Source: Winogradskyella sp. J14-2
GTDB taxonomy: Bacteria > Bacteroidota > Bacteroidia > Flavobacteriales > Flavobacteriaceae
Length of the DNA: 64,000 nt
NCBI RefSeq assembly: GCF_001971725.1
Contig: NZ_CP019388.1
Span: forward strand, 62,001 to 126,000
Direction of reading: 5' to 3'
Of this stretch, positions 40,704 to 48,157 are shown one piece after another. The translations under genes and the position numbers were made by a program. The notes beneath the pieces were generated by a model. It worked only from the letters and a program-made list of their open reading frames with translations. It was not told the DNA's origin and ran no database searches. How positions within the stretch are numbered: position 1 is the first letter of the stretch; each line of letters opens with the position of its first letter.

Positions 40704-41564
40704 TTAATCATTTGTAATTGCTATAAAATCATTCTCGGATAATATTCTAATTTCAGTTCCTTTTCCAATCAGTTCTTCAGCTTTTCGGTGTTTTGAGCTT
40801 TTTGAATAACCTGCAAGTTTTGTTGTGTCTTGAATTCCGACTACGAGCATTGTCGTTTTTTTACTAACTGAATTCCCAACATTACAGCCTAATTCAGACG
40901 CTAATTTTCCAGCCTCCGCTCTCGGCATTGACAAAGCTCCTGTAAAAACAATATTTTCTCCGTAAAGAGGTCCATCAGGATTTCCGTCTAATTTTATACT
41001 TGTCGAACCATTCGCATATATATTAATTGGTTTTCTTACTCTCGAAATCCAATCCGCTAAATTCATTTCGCTTTTGTCAAATGCTTGAAGCATTACTTTT
41101 CCAGTTGCGATAGCATCTTGAAGTGCATTGTGATGTTCAAATTCAATTCCTAAATGGTTGGCAATATTGGCGAGTCCATACCCAGAATAAGCAAACTCTT
41201 CCCAAGTCCGTCTCACAATTTTGGCTGAATCAAGCCAATTAGTTTCTATTAATTCCAATTCGTGTAATTCGCACGCACGATTGATGGCAATTCGGTCAAA
41301 TGGCATATGATGTCCGACTACTTTATTTTCCAGAACCTCTTTTAGTTTTGGATAAACTTGGTCAAAAGTCGGTGAGCCCTGAACCATTTTTTCCGTAATT
41401 CCGTGAATTGAAATGTTCATTCCGTCAAAGTAATCATCTGGGTCGATTAGTGATTCCCATTTTTCGGTTAGTTCTCCGTTTTGAAATTTGGCAAGTCCGA
41501 TTTGACAAATACTTGAATAATCCGCATTTGCTGTTTCAACATCTAAAACATAAAATTCACTCAT
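40704..41564 (-). CDS. DEDDh exonuclease with C-terminal BRCT domain (C1)
   Basis: 286 residues. DnaQ-like fold with Exo I LDVETA (D8, E10), Exo II GHHMPFDR (about 94-101, D), Exo III HNALQDAIATGK (H about 142, D about 147). A BRCT domain follows (about 203-283: YGENIVFTGALSMPRAEAGK, VGNSVSKKTTMLVVG). The layout is that of DNA polymerase III epsilon-like exonuclease-BRCT proteins. It is the cassette next to the recombinase, so by integron logic the last inserted. ATG at 41564. Function in repair or mobile-DNA defence is not shown by the sequence. Confidence 0.88.
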   Translation of the reverse strand: MSEFYVLDVETANADYSSICQIGLAKFQNGELTEKWESLIDPDDYFDGMNISIHGITEKMVQGSPTFDQVYPKLKEVLENKVVGHHMPFDRIAINRACELHELELIETNWLDSAKIVRRTWEEFAYSGYGLANIANHLGIEFEHHNALQDAIATGKVMLQAFDKSEMNLADWISRVRKPINIYANGSTSIKLDGNPDGPLYGENIVFTGALSMPRAEAGKLASELGCNVGNSVSKKTTMLVVGIQDTTKLAGYSKSSKHRKAEELIGKGTEIRILSENDFIAITND

Positions 41565-41586
41565 AGGTTTTTGGTTTGGTCAGCAT

Positions 41587-41630
41587 TGTTTACAACACGT
41601 AAATAAGTCTGTATTTACGTTTCTTTGTTG
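41587..41630. other. Candidate attI: insertion point of C1
   Basis: C1 begins at TGTTTACAAC (41,587-41,596), complementary to site 39. Directly beyond it lies ACGTAAATA-AGTCTG-TATTTACGT (41,597-41,620), a perfect 9-bp palindrome, and then TTCTTTGTTG (GTTG at 41,627-41,630). So the junction core CAAC...GTTG frames a 24-bp palindrome between array and recombinase gene, the place an attI would occupy. Confidence 0.6.
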
Positions 41631-41690
41631 CTAATATAAAATTTATTACAATAGCTTCATAATCATTAATATATTTAATTTTTAAAGTCA

Positions 41691-41744
41691 TGCATTTTGT
41701 ATAACATTTTTACTATTTTTGAATATATTGTTATACAAAATGCA
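41691..41744 (+). promoter_or_regulatory. 16-bp inverted repeat with promoter-like core upstream of the recombinase
   Basis: TGCATTTTGTATAACA (41,691-41,706) and TGTTATACAAAATGCA (41,729-41,744) are perfect inverted repeats separated by 22 bp. The spacer holds TATTTTTG (41,714-41,721), a TAnnTTTG match. The second arm ends 3 bases before the ATG at 41748. It may act as an autoregulatory operator, hairpin leader, or recombinase-binding site. Confidence 0.6.
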
Positions 41745-41747
41745 CGT

Positions 41748-42815
41748 ATGGATATTAGGTATTACACATTTGTGCCCGATACTCACAAAAATAAGAAGGT
41801 AATCCTTGTTAATTTTAATTATAATAACAAATTAAAGGAAGCACTGCGACAAAGATTTCCCTCAGCCAGATGGAGTGCTACTAAAAAATCATGGTATTTG
41901 CCAGATCTACCTGTTGTCAGAGAGGCGTTACAGATAAAAAAGACTAATCCTGCGAGGACTAAAGTATTAAAAATTCATCCCGTAAACCAACAGGCATATT
42001 TAGATTTAGATAGACAGCTTTCACTAAAAAAATATAGCTATAGTACCAAGCGTATTTACCTAGCTGAGTTTTGGCATTTGCTTATGTTGTTAGACGATTA
42101 TGATGTTTCTCACCTTAGTCCAAAACGCTTAAAAGATTATTTTTTGTATTGTGTTAACGAAAAGAAAATGGGAGAGCGAAAAATAAATGGTAAAATAAAT
42201 GCTATTAAATTTTATTTTGAGCAGGTACTTAATCGCCCTAAAATGTTTTTTGATATTCCCAGACCAAAAAAACCTTTAACGCTTCCTAAAATGCTTAGCA
42301 AGTCTGAGGTAAAAAGGCTCTTTAATGTAACCTCTAACCTTAAGCATAGAGTGGCGTTACAGCTATCTTATGGTATGGGCTTACGGGTCTCTGAGGTGGT
42401 AAATCTTATGGTGATAGACGTAGATAGCAAACGTATGGTGGTGCACGTAAGAGGTGCAAAGGGCAAAAAAGACCGTTATGTGCCTTTGCCTAAAAGTATT
42501 TTGCCAAGCCTAAGAGAATATTACATGTGTTACCGTCCAAAAGTATATCTTTTTGAAGGACAATATGGTGGCCGTTATGCAAAGTCTAGCCTACAGCAGG
42601 TATTTAAAAAAGCCATGCATAAAGCAGGGATTAAGAAACAAATAGGTATTCATGGTCTTAGGCACTCATATGCTACTCATCTTCTAGAGGCAGGTGCAGA
42701 TATGCGTTTTATTCAGGAGCTTTTGGGTCATAATTCTATTAAAACAACCCAAGTTTATACAAAAGTGACGCCACGCAGTAAATCAAAAATAAAAAGTCCT
42801 TTAGATAGTTTGTAA
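41748..42815 (+). CDS. IntI-like tyrosine recombinase (array integrase)
   Basis: 355 residues from the ATG at 41748; an upstream in-frame ATG at 41697 would add 17 residues and overlap the inverted repeat, so is less likely. N-terminal ~60 residues with RFPSARWSATKKSWYLPD, an extension loosely like HARP-type Trp motifs, then the SAM-like arm-binding domain (about 80-175) and the catalytic domain: R213 in GMGLRVSEV, K238 in GAKGKKDR, H302-x-x-R305 in HGLRHSYAT, H328 in LLGHNS, Tyr337 in VYTKV, and the C-terminus KSPLDSL, as in IntI proteins (SPLD). The stretch between LREYY and the HxxR box is about 35 residues shorter than in classical IntI, lacking its extra domain. Convergent with the DUF4268 gene, divergent from the cassettes. 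Confidence 0.85.
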   Translation: MDIRYYTFVPDTHKNKKVILVNFNYNNKLKEALRQRFPSARWSATKKSWYLPDLPVVREALQIKKTNPARTKVLKIHPVNQQAYLDLDRQLSLKKYSYSTKRIYLAEFWHLLMLLDDYDVSHLSPKRLKDYFLYCVNEKKMGERKINGKINAIKFYFEQVLNRPKMFFDIPRPKKPLTLPKMLSKSEVKRLFNVTSNLKHRVALQLSYGMGLRVSEVVNLMVIDVDSKRMVVHVRGAKGKKDRYVPLPKSILPSLREYYMCYRPKVYLFEGQYGGRYAKSSLQQVFKKAMHKAGIKKQIGIHGLRHSYATHLLEAGADMRFIQELLGHNSIKTTQVYTKVTPRSKSKIKSPLDSL

Positions 42816-42835
42816 CCGTATCTAAATTTCATTAT

Positions 42836-43264
42836 TTAGTCTTTAATAATGTCTTTGTATGCTTCAAAAAAGGCTTCAAATAAAATCATATTGGTATAAA
42901 AGAACTCCATAACATCTCTCCATGTAGTTTTGTTATGAATTGATACTTTTTGTTCTAACGGTAAGTATATGCGCGAAATTTCTTTGCCATTGTTTAAATA
43001 GTATTCTTCTTCGTAAATGGCATCTGGTAAGTAATCTGCGTGAAGTATGTTTTTTAAAGCTACAAGTTTTTCCCAGCAGTTAATTCGGTTTTCGAGATCG
43101 CCTTCTAAATCAAGAGATATAAGCGCTTTTTTGGTGTCGAAATGAAATTTAAAAGATAATCCTTTTAGTTTGGTATTATATAATATCCATTTTCTGGGAA
43201 ATGATTTTCCAAAACTGGTCCAAAATTCTTGGCGTAATAATCGGCTTTCTTCCTTACTGAACAT
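42836..43264 (-). CDS. DUF4268 family protein
   Basis: 142 residues. Typical DUF4268 pattern: EESRLLRQEFWTSFGKSF, FHFDTKKALISLDLEGD, and a C-terminal helix VMEFFYTNMILFEAFFEAYK. ATG at 43264 directly follows the ZIP gene stop (43265), so it is co-transcribed with it. Function is unknown. It marks the start of ordinary chromosomal sequence beyond the integrase. Confidence 0.82.
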   Translation of the reverse strand: MFSKEESRLLRQEFWTSFGKSFPRKWILYNTKLKGLSFKFHFDTKKALISLDLEGDLENRINCWEKLVALKNILHADYLPDAIYEEEYYLNNGKEISRIYLPLEQKVSIHNKTTWRDVMEFFYTNMILFEAFFEAYKDIIKD

Positions 43265-43939
43265 TTAAATAAAGTAAGCAATTAATATTCCTAAGCCAAT
43301 AGCCACTAGCTTAGATAAATTAAATTTATGGCCTTCTCCGGTTTCAAATAAAATGGTGGTAGAAATATGTAAAAAGATACCAATAACCACGGCATTAATA
43401 CTTACGAGAAGGTTAGGGCTTAAAGATGTCGTATTAGATACCAATGTACCAAGAGGTGTCATTGCTGCAAAGACCAGTATAAAAGTAATGGCTTGTTCTT
43501 TAGCATATTTTGATTGTAATAAAAAAGAAGTAAGTAAAGCGGCAATGGGTATTTTGTGTATAAAAACACCATATACCATATCGTTGTGCTGATGGATAGG
43601 AAAACCCTCTAAAAAGCTATGAATACATAAACTTATAAATAACAACCAAGGAAATTTGTTGTCCTCTTGGTGCAAATGTACATGGCCATGCTCTGCGCCT
43701 TTAGATAAAAATTCCAAGACAATTTGTAGTAAAATACCACACATTATAAAAAGACCTGTTTGTTTGGTGTCTAAATGATGATAGACTTCTGGTAGTAAAT
43801 CAAAAAGTGTGAGTGCTAATAAGAATGCTCCACTAAACGACAGTAGTAACTTAGTGTAGATTGACTTTTGTTTTTTGGTTAAAAAAGCAATGACAACACC
43901 AATAATAATCGCATATATAGGAAAAAGATACGTATTCAT
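43265..43939 (-). CDS. ZIP family metal transporter
   Basis: 224 residues, about eight membrane segments. The His-rich loop GAEHGHVHLHQED (about 82-94), SLCIHSFLEGFPI (TM4 H-S-x-x-E-G) and HKIPIAALLTSFLLQ (TM5 H-x-x-P) are the metal-path residues of ZIP proteins. Expected to import Zn(II) or Fe(II). ATG at 43939, abutting the methyltransferase stop at 43940. Confidence 0.9.
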   Translation of the reverse strand: MNTYLFPIYAIIIGVVIAFLTKKQKSIYTKLLLSFSGAFLLALTLFDLLPEVYHHLDTKQTGLFIMCGILLQIVLEFLSKGAEHGHVHLHQEDNKFPWLLFISLCIHSFLEGFPIHQHNDMVYGVFIHKIPIAALLTSFLLQSKYAKEQAITFILVFAAMTPLGTLVSNTTSLSPNLLVSINAVVIGIFLHISTTILFETGEGHKFNLSKLVAIGLGILIAYFI

Positions 43940-44671
43940 TTATTTAAAAATCATAATTAAGCGCTCAGAGGTTTCTGGGTGGTATTTTCCTAGTTTGTAG
44001 TCTCCAAAAACATCGAGAAGGTGTACATCAGCTTTTTCAAATAAAGTTTTAAAACTATCTAAGGTCAATGCTTTTACACGCTCTTGAAATTGGTGTTGTT
44101 TTCCGTCAATTTCAAAATTAATATTTTTAACAATATAGCCATCCCTTACACTTCGTTTTTGGTGAAAGTCTATACCATCAACAGTTTTTACATCTTCTGC
44201 AACTAAATGTTCCGTAACGTAATTTGCATTCATAAAATCGATAACACCAAAACCATAGGTGTTTAATTCTTCTTTAATAGATGTAATGGTTTTTAAGTTA
44301 CAGCTCTCATCTTCAAAATAGCCAAAACTTGTAAAGAGATTAAAAACAGCATCAAACGTTTCAGGATACGGTTTGGTCATATCGTGCACAACAAACCTTA
44401 GCGTATCGTTTTTAAACTGGTTGGCGTATTTTATACTTTGCTCAGACAAGTCAACACCTGTTACATCAAAGCCTAATGTATTTAAGTAGATGGAGTGTCT
44501 GCCTTTACCACAAGCTAAATCCAAGATTTTTCCACCTTCTGGAATATTAAGGTAGTTGGTGAGATTATCCATAAAGAGTTGAGCTTCAGTATAATCTCTG
44601 TCTTTATATAGAATGTGGTAGTATGGTGTATCAAACCACGAAGCGTACCATTGTTTTGTTGAATTTGCCAT
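43940..44671 (-). CDS. Class I SAM-dependent methyltransferase
   Basis: 243 residues. SAM-binding motif I LDLACGKGRHS (about 48-58) and motif II/post-I VTGVDLSEQSI, with VFNLFTSFGYFEDES as motif IV region. Soluble. Substrate not assigned; this branch often methylates small molecules. ATG at 44671. Divergent from the RNA methyltransferase gene; candidate -7 element TATTTTTG lies at 44,688-44,695. Confidence 0.85.
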   Translation of the reverse strand: MANSTKQWYASWFDTPYYHILYKDRDYTEAQLFMDNLTNYLNIPEGGKILDLACGKGRHSIYLNTLGFDVTGVDLSEQSIKYANQFKNDTLRFVVHDMTKPYPETFDAVFNLFTSFGYFEDESCNLKTITSIKEELNTYGFGVIDFMNANYVTEHLVAEDVKTVDGIDFHQKRSVRDGYIVKNINFEIDGKQHQFQERVKALTLDSFKTLFEKADVHLLDVFGDYKLGKYHPETSERLIMIFK

Positions 44672-44687
44672 AAGATATTACGTGCTG

Positions 44688-44706
44688 CAAAAATAGTTTA
44701 AATTTG
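44688..44706. promoter_or_regulatory. Divergent promoter pair (two TAnnTTTG elements)
   Basis: Minus-strand TATTTTTG (44,688-44,695) 17 bases from the ATG at 44671, and plus-strand TAAATTTG (44,699-44,706) 21 bases from the ATG at 44727. Both match the Bacteroidota -7 consensus; -33 boxes are not clear. Confidence 0.5.
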
Positions 44707-44726
44707 CAATCTATTTGACGTGTTAT

Positions 44727-45890
44727 ATGGACAATAATTTCAAAATGGTAGCCAAAACCTTATTTGGCTTTGAAGATATATTAGCTAAAGAACTTACGCA
44801 GCTTGGAGTAATGCAAGTAGAGAAGGGTGTGCGAAACGTGAGCTTTGTTGGTGATAAAGGCTTTATGTACAAAGCAAATATGGGATTGCGTACCGCAATT
44901 AAAATTTTAAAGCCTATTAAATCGTTTAGAGTTGCCAGAGAGGAAGACCTATATAACAACGTAAAAAATATTAAGTGGGAAGATTACTTAAAGTCTGACG
45001 GTTCTTTGGCTGTTGATGCTACGGTACATCACAGTCTTTTTACACATTCTAAGTATACTGCTTTAAAAACCAAAGATGCCATTGTAGACCGTTTTAGAGA
45101 ACAAGATGGAAACAGACCTAATATAGATTTGCGATTTCCAGATTTAAAAATCAATGTGCATATAGACCGTCAACGCTGTACCATTTCATTAGATACTTCT
45201 GGCGAATCCTTACATAGACGCGGCTATAAAACAGCAACTAATATTGCTCCAATAAACGAAGTTTTGGCGGCAGGATTAATTATGATGAGTGGTTGGGATG
45301 GTCAGACTGATTTTATGGATCCTATGTGTGGTAGCGGTACTATTTTAGCCGAAGCAGCTATGATTGCATGTAACATTCCGCCAAACTTAATGCGAAAGGA
45401 ATTTGCTTTTGAACGTTGGCAAGATTGGGATGTGGATTTATTTGAAAAGATTGAAGAATCTTTACTGAAAAAAACCAGAGATTTTCATCATAAAATTATA
45501 GGTTATGATAAGTCTCCTTCTGCTGTAAAAAAAGCTAAGGAAAACATTAAGAATGCGCATTTAGATGAATTTATTCATATACAGCATGAGGATTTCTTTA
45601 AAACTCAAAAAGCAGGTTCATCTAAATTACATATGGTTTTTAATCCTCCGTATGGTGAGCGTTTAGAAAATCTTAATGTAGAAGCGTTTTATGGTGATAT
45701 AGGTACAACTTTAAAACATTGTTATCCTAATACTGATGCTTGGTTGGTAACCTCTAATCTCGAAGCTTTAAAATACATTGGTTTGCGACCTTCTCGAAAA
45801 ATAAAAGTATTTAACGCAAAATTAGAATCGCGCTTAGTCAAATACGAAATGTACGAAGGCAGCCGAAAAGCCAAAAAGCAAAACGATTAA
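44727..45890 (+). CDS. THUMP-domain class I SAM-dependent RNA methyltransferase (RlmL/YpsC-like)
   Basis: 387 residues from the ATG at 44727 (an alternative in-frame start 12 bases upstream is possible). N-terminal ferredoxin-like/THUMP region with KTLFGFEDILAKELTQLGV (about 7-25) and VHHSLFTHSKYTALKTKDAI; SAM domain with FMDPMCGSGTILAEAAMIA (about 195-213) and the N6/N2 motif FNPPYGERLENL (about 304-315). The family modifies guanine N2 of 23S rRNA or tRNA. It ends with a 4-base overlap with a convergent gene. Confidence 0.9.
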   Translation: MDNNFKMVAKTLFGFEDILAKELTQLGVMQVEKGVRNVSFVGDKGFMYKANMGLRTAIKILKPIKSFRVAREEDLYNNVKNIKWEDYLKSDGSLAVDATVHHSLFTHSKYTALKTKDAIVDRFREQDGNRPNIDLRFPDLKINVHIDRQRCTISLDTSGESLHRRGYKTATNIAPINEVLAAGLIMMSGWDGQTDFMDPMCGSGTILAEAAMIACNIPPNLMRKEFAFERWQDWDVDLFEKIEESLLKKTRDFHHKIIGYDKSPSAVKKAKENIKNAHLDEFIHIQHEDFFKTQKAGSSKLHMVFNPPYGERLENLNVEAFYGDIGTTLKHCYPNTDAWLVTSNLEALKYIGLRPSRKIKVFNAKLESRLVKYEMYEGSRKAKKQND

Positions 45891-46456
45891 AGCTCTTTTT
45901 GTTCATCAGGATTACGACCTACTTGTGTTTTTGGGTAGGTGTCAAATAAGTCTTTAACCAAACCATTGATGTAGGGTTTCAATTTTTTTTCTGGTTTGTT
46001 GAGTTCGCACAATACAGAAGCATGCCATAATACTTTATTGGTTTCAAAATCGGCAACATACACAATAAGTGTTTCCTCTTCGTAAGTTTCCTCATGTATG
46101 GTACAACTTTCCCAATATTCTAAATGTTTAGAATGCTCACAGTTTTCAAACGCTACGGTTTCTTCGCTGATGATAATTCTAAAACCAGCCTGCAATTGAG
46201 GATTAAGAACATTGGTTTTATGTGCTTTGTTTTCCATTTCTAAAGCAACAGCATCACCAATGGTTTGTCTTACCAAATCGTTATCTAGTTGCGGATAGTT
46301 AAGATGCTCAACAGTAAAATCCTCAATACAGAGTACGTAGGTATCATATTGGTTAAAATCTACCTCTAAGTTGTAGTCGTATACCACTTCACTTGTTGCA
46401 GCACAATTAAAAAGCAGTAGTAACAAAAATCCCGAAATCATTGTATAAACTCTCAT
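45887..46456 (-). CDS. DUF4136-like lipoprotein
   Basis: 189 residues with type II signal MRVYTMISGFLLLLLFNCAA (Cys18). After the Cys: VVYDYNLEVDFNQYDTYVL, the start of DUF4136-type beta/alpha domains in Bacteroidota lipoproteins, and VYVADFETNKVLWHASV. Predicted outer-membrane or periplasmic location. Convergent with the THUMP methyltransferase gene, overlapping by four bases. Confidence 0.75.
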   Translation of the reverse strand: MRVYTMISGFLLLLLFNCAATSEVVYDYNLEVDFNQYDTYVLCIEDFTVEHLNYPQLDNDLVRQTIGDAVALEMENKAHKTNVLNPQLQAGFRIIISEETVAFENCEHSKHLEYWESCTIHEETYEEETLIVYVADFETNKVLWHASVLCELNKPEKKLKPYINGLVKDLFDTYPKTQVGRNPDEQKEL

Positions 46457-46536
46457 AACGCAGTAATTTAGAATGTTCTTAAAGTTCTAAATTCCACATC
46501 ACAATTACTATGACATTTGTCAAGTTTAAGAGTATG

Positions 46537-47340
46537 TTACGGTTTTCTAATAATCCAGATGTCTTGTGGCACCCAAGATTTTGTGTCTGAAGTCAATTGA
46601 ATATGTTCTAAAACAGTTGTTGCTTTAAATAAATCTTTTACAAATGCCTCTGGGTGAAAAGCGGCATAAGTTCTGTGGCCTTCTTTTATACTGCCTCTAA
46701 CCACTAAATTACCTTGGTTATAATCTAAAAGCTCAGCCTCAGTTAGTTTTACTTTAAAATTATCTCCATGCATGGTTAATAGCATAATACCATTTGGTTT
46801 TAAGACACGAAGTAATTCGTTAAACCAGTTGTAATGCATTTGCTCTGAGAGGTGTGTAAAAATTGAAATACCATAGATAACATCCATTGAATTATCTTCA
46901 TATGGTAGTTTGGCTTTCAGTTCATTTTTATTAAACTGAATGTTTGGCAAGTTTTTAGAGCACCAGTCTATTGAGTTTTTATTGTAATCTGTAGCAAAGA
47001 ATTGGCAGCCATTATTAATAACTTCTGGCATATGCCTAATAATTCTGCCAGGTCCACAGCCCCAATCTAGAATATTTTTATCCTTTAATTCTATGTGTTT
47101 TTTAAAGTGTTCCGATAGGTTTTTAGCCATGTTTCGCCCACCATTATAATATTTGTCATAATTCATTTGGAATGACTCATACATTAAATAATCTGGTGGA
47201 AGTGCAACGTCTGGATGTACTTTTTTAAACTGAGCGTTAGCTTTTCTATTTTTGAATTTTTGTATGCGAAACCTAACAAGATCAGCAACGTAAATAAGAT
47301 TGAGTTGCCTTAATAGGTTAGATAGTTTCGCTTTATTCAT
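46537..47340 (-). CDS. Class I SAM-dependent methyltransferase
   Basis: 267 residues. Basic N-terminal helix region (KLSNLLRQLNLIYVADLVRF), SAM motif I ILDWGCGPGRIIRHM (about 104-118), and DVIYGISIFTHLSEQMHYNW (motif IV/V). The fold matches UbiE-like or protein/metabolite methyltransferases; substrate not assigned. ATG at 47340. Confidence 0.83.
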   Translation of the reverse strand: MNKAKLSNLLRQLNLIYVADLVRFRIQKFKNRKANAQFKKVHPDVALPPDYLMYESFQMNYDKYYNGGRNMAKNLSEHFKKHIELKDKNILDWGCGPGRIIRHMPEVINNGCQFFATDYNKNSIDWCSKNLPNIQFNKNELKAKLPYEDNSMDVIYGISIFTHLSEQMHYNWFNELLRVLKPNGIMLLTMHGDNFKVKLTEAELLDYNQGNLVVRGSIKEGHRTYAAFHPEAFVKDLFKATTVLEHIQLTSDTKSWVPQDIWIIRKP

Positions 47341-47385
47341 TTTTTGCTGCTAAAAATTTGAAGGCAAATATAGTGTATTGAAAAA

Positions 47386-47859
47386 TTACCGAAGTGCTTC
47401 TAATTGCAAATTATAATCGTATTGTAAATCTTCATGAAGTACACTGATTTTTTTCTCTAAAGCCAGAATTTGTCTTTGGTACAGATTACTCAGTGTTCTG
47501 TTTCTATGTATAGATGGTCTCAGTTCGTTTAATTGCTCGCAAAAGTAGAGTAGGAGCTCAACTTCAGTAGATTTTTTGTTAGAATATCTGCTGTAAACTC
47601 TAATCTGACGCAAAATCTTCCGGATGGTTTTTTTCATGTAGAAGTAACTATCTGTATTTATACCATCAAATAATTCATCTAACGAAGATTTCACGCTTGT
47701 AATGTAGCCATCTTCGTCATGTGCTTCGAATAATAAATAGGTGAGTAGTGCCTTATTCTCTTTTTTAAACTTACCAAGACGAAGACAAAGCTCTAATAAA
47801 TCTTCCTTTGGCAAATGTTGAAGTTCTTTTTTTATGGTAACGATAGATGCTATCTTCAT
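47386..47859 (-). CDS. DUF6155 family protein
   Basis: 157 residues, helical. MKIASIVTIKKELQHLPKED, LLELCLRLGKFKKENKALLT and LTYLLFEAHDEDGYI match the DUF6155 pattern common in Flavobacteria. No catalytic motif. ATG at 47859; 25 bases separate it from the next gene upstream. Confidence 0.75.
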   Translation of the reverse strand: MKIASIVTIKKELQHLPKEDLLELCLRLGKFKKENKALLTYLLFEAHDEDGYITSVKSSLDELFDGINTDSYFYMKKTIRKILRQIRVYSRYSNKKSTEVELLLYFCEQLNELRPSIHRNRTLSNLYQRQILALEKKISVLHEDLQYDYNLQLEALR

Positions 47860-47884
47860 TTAGAGATAATCTTTTAAAGTAAAT

Positions 47885-48157
47885 TTAATAGTGTTTTCTA
47901 ATGGTGCGTTTCACTCTAAATAATCTATAAATACCTATAGTTAGAATAAAAGCAGAGGCTATGATAAGAATAATACCATAAGATTTTAAATCTGAAAAGA
48001 ACTCTAGTTTTAAAATAGTGACTCCTGTACCGAGAATGACCAAAAATGTTCTAAAGTAAGCTAAAAAGGTACGTTCGTTAGCTAGTTTGGTCCGTTCTAT
48101 CGCAAGCCAATCGCGAGTTATTAATGGTTTACTTTTGTCTTTATTAATTTCTGGCAT
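47885..48157 (-). CDS. DUF202 (YidH-like) membrane protein
   Basis: 90 residues. RDWLAIERTKLANERTFLAY is the DUF202 signature; two membrane segments (about 35-52 and 60-80) and a basic C-terminal tail (RLFRVKRTIRKHY). Function unknown. ATG at 48157, abutting the methyltransferase gene stop at 48158. Confidence 0.85.
   Translation of the reverse strand: MPEINKDKSKPLITRDWLAIERTKLANERTFLAYFRTFLVILGTGVTILKLEFFSDLKSYGIILIIASAFILTIGIYRLFRVKRTIRKHY

Larger units (their letters stand above)
1..41630 (-). mobile_element. Integron-like gene-cassette array (C1-C40) with 39 attC-like sites
   Basis: Almost every cassette holds one to three minus-strand genes and is followed by one palindromic site (134-206 bp) with outer CAACGG and GTTG ends. 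Each cassette's first bases are the reverse complement of the R'' end of its own 3' site, for example C32 starts GTTGTGCAC-complement and ends at GTGCACAAC, and C33 uses GGTTTACAAC/GTTGTAAACC. That is what integration of a circular cassette by cutting G|TT in attC predicts. The array is divergent from a tyrosine recombinase at 41,748. It continues beyond the left edge of the window. CRISPR and IS explanations were considered and rejected. The core does not fit the classical GTTRRRY consensus, so 'integron-like' is my inference. Confidence 0.85.

Noticed and set aside
41697..41747. Upstream start for the recombinase
   Set aside because: It would translate the inverted repeat and promoter-like core; the ATG at 41748 starts the recognisable protein.
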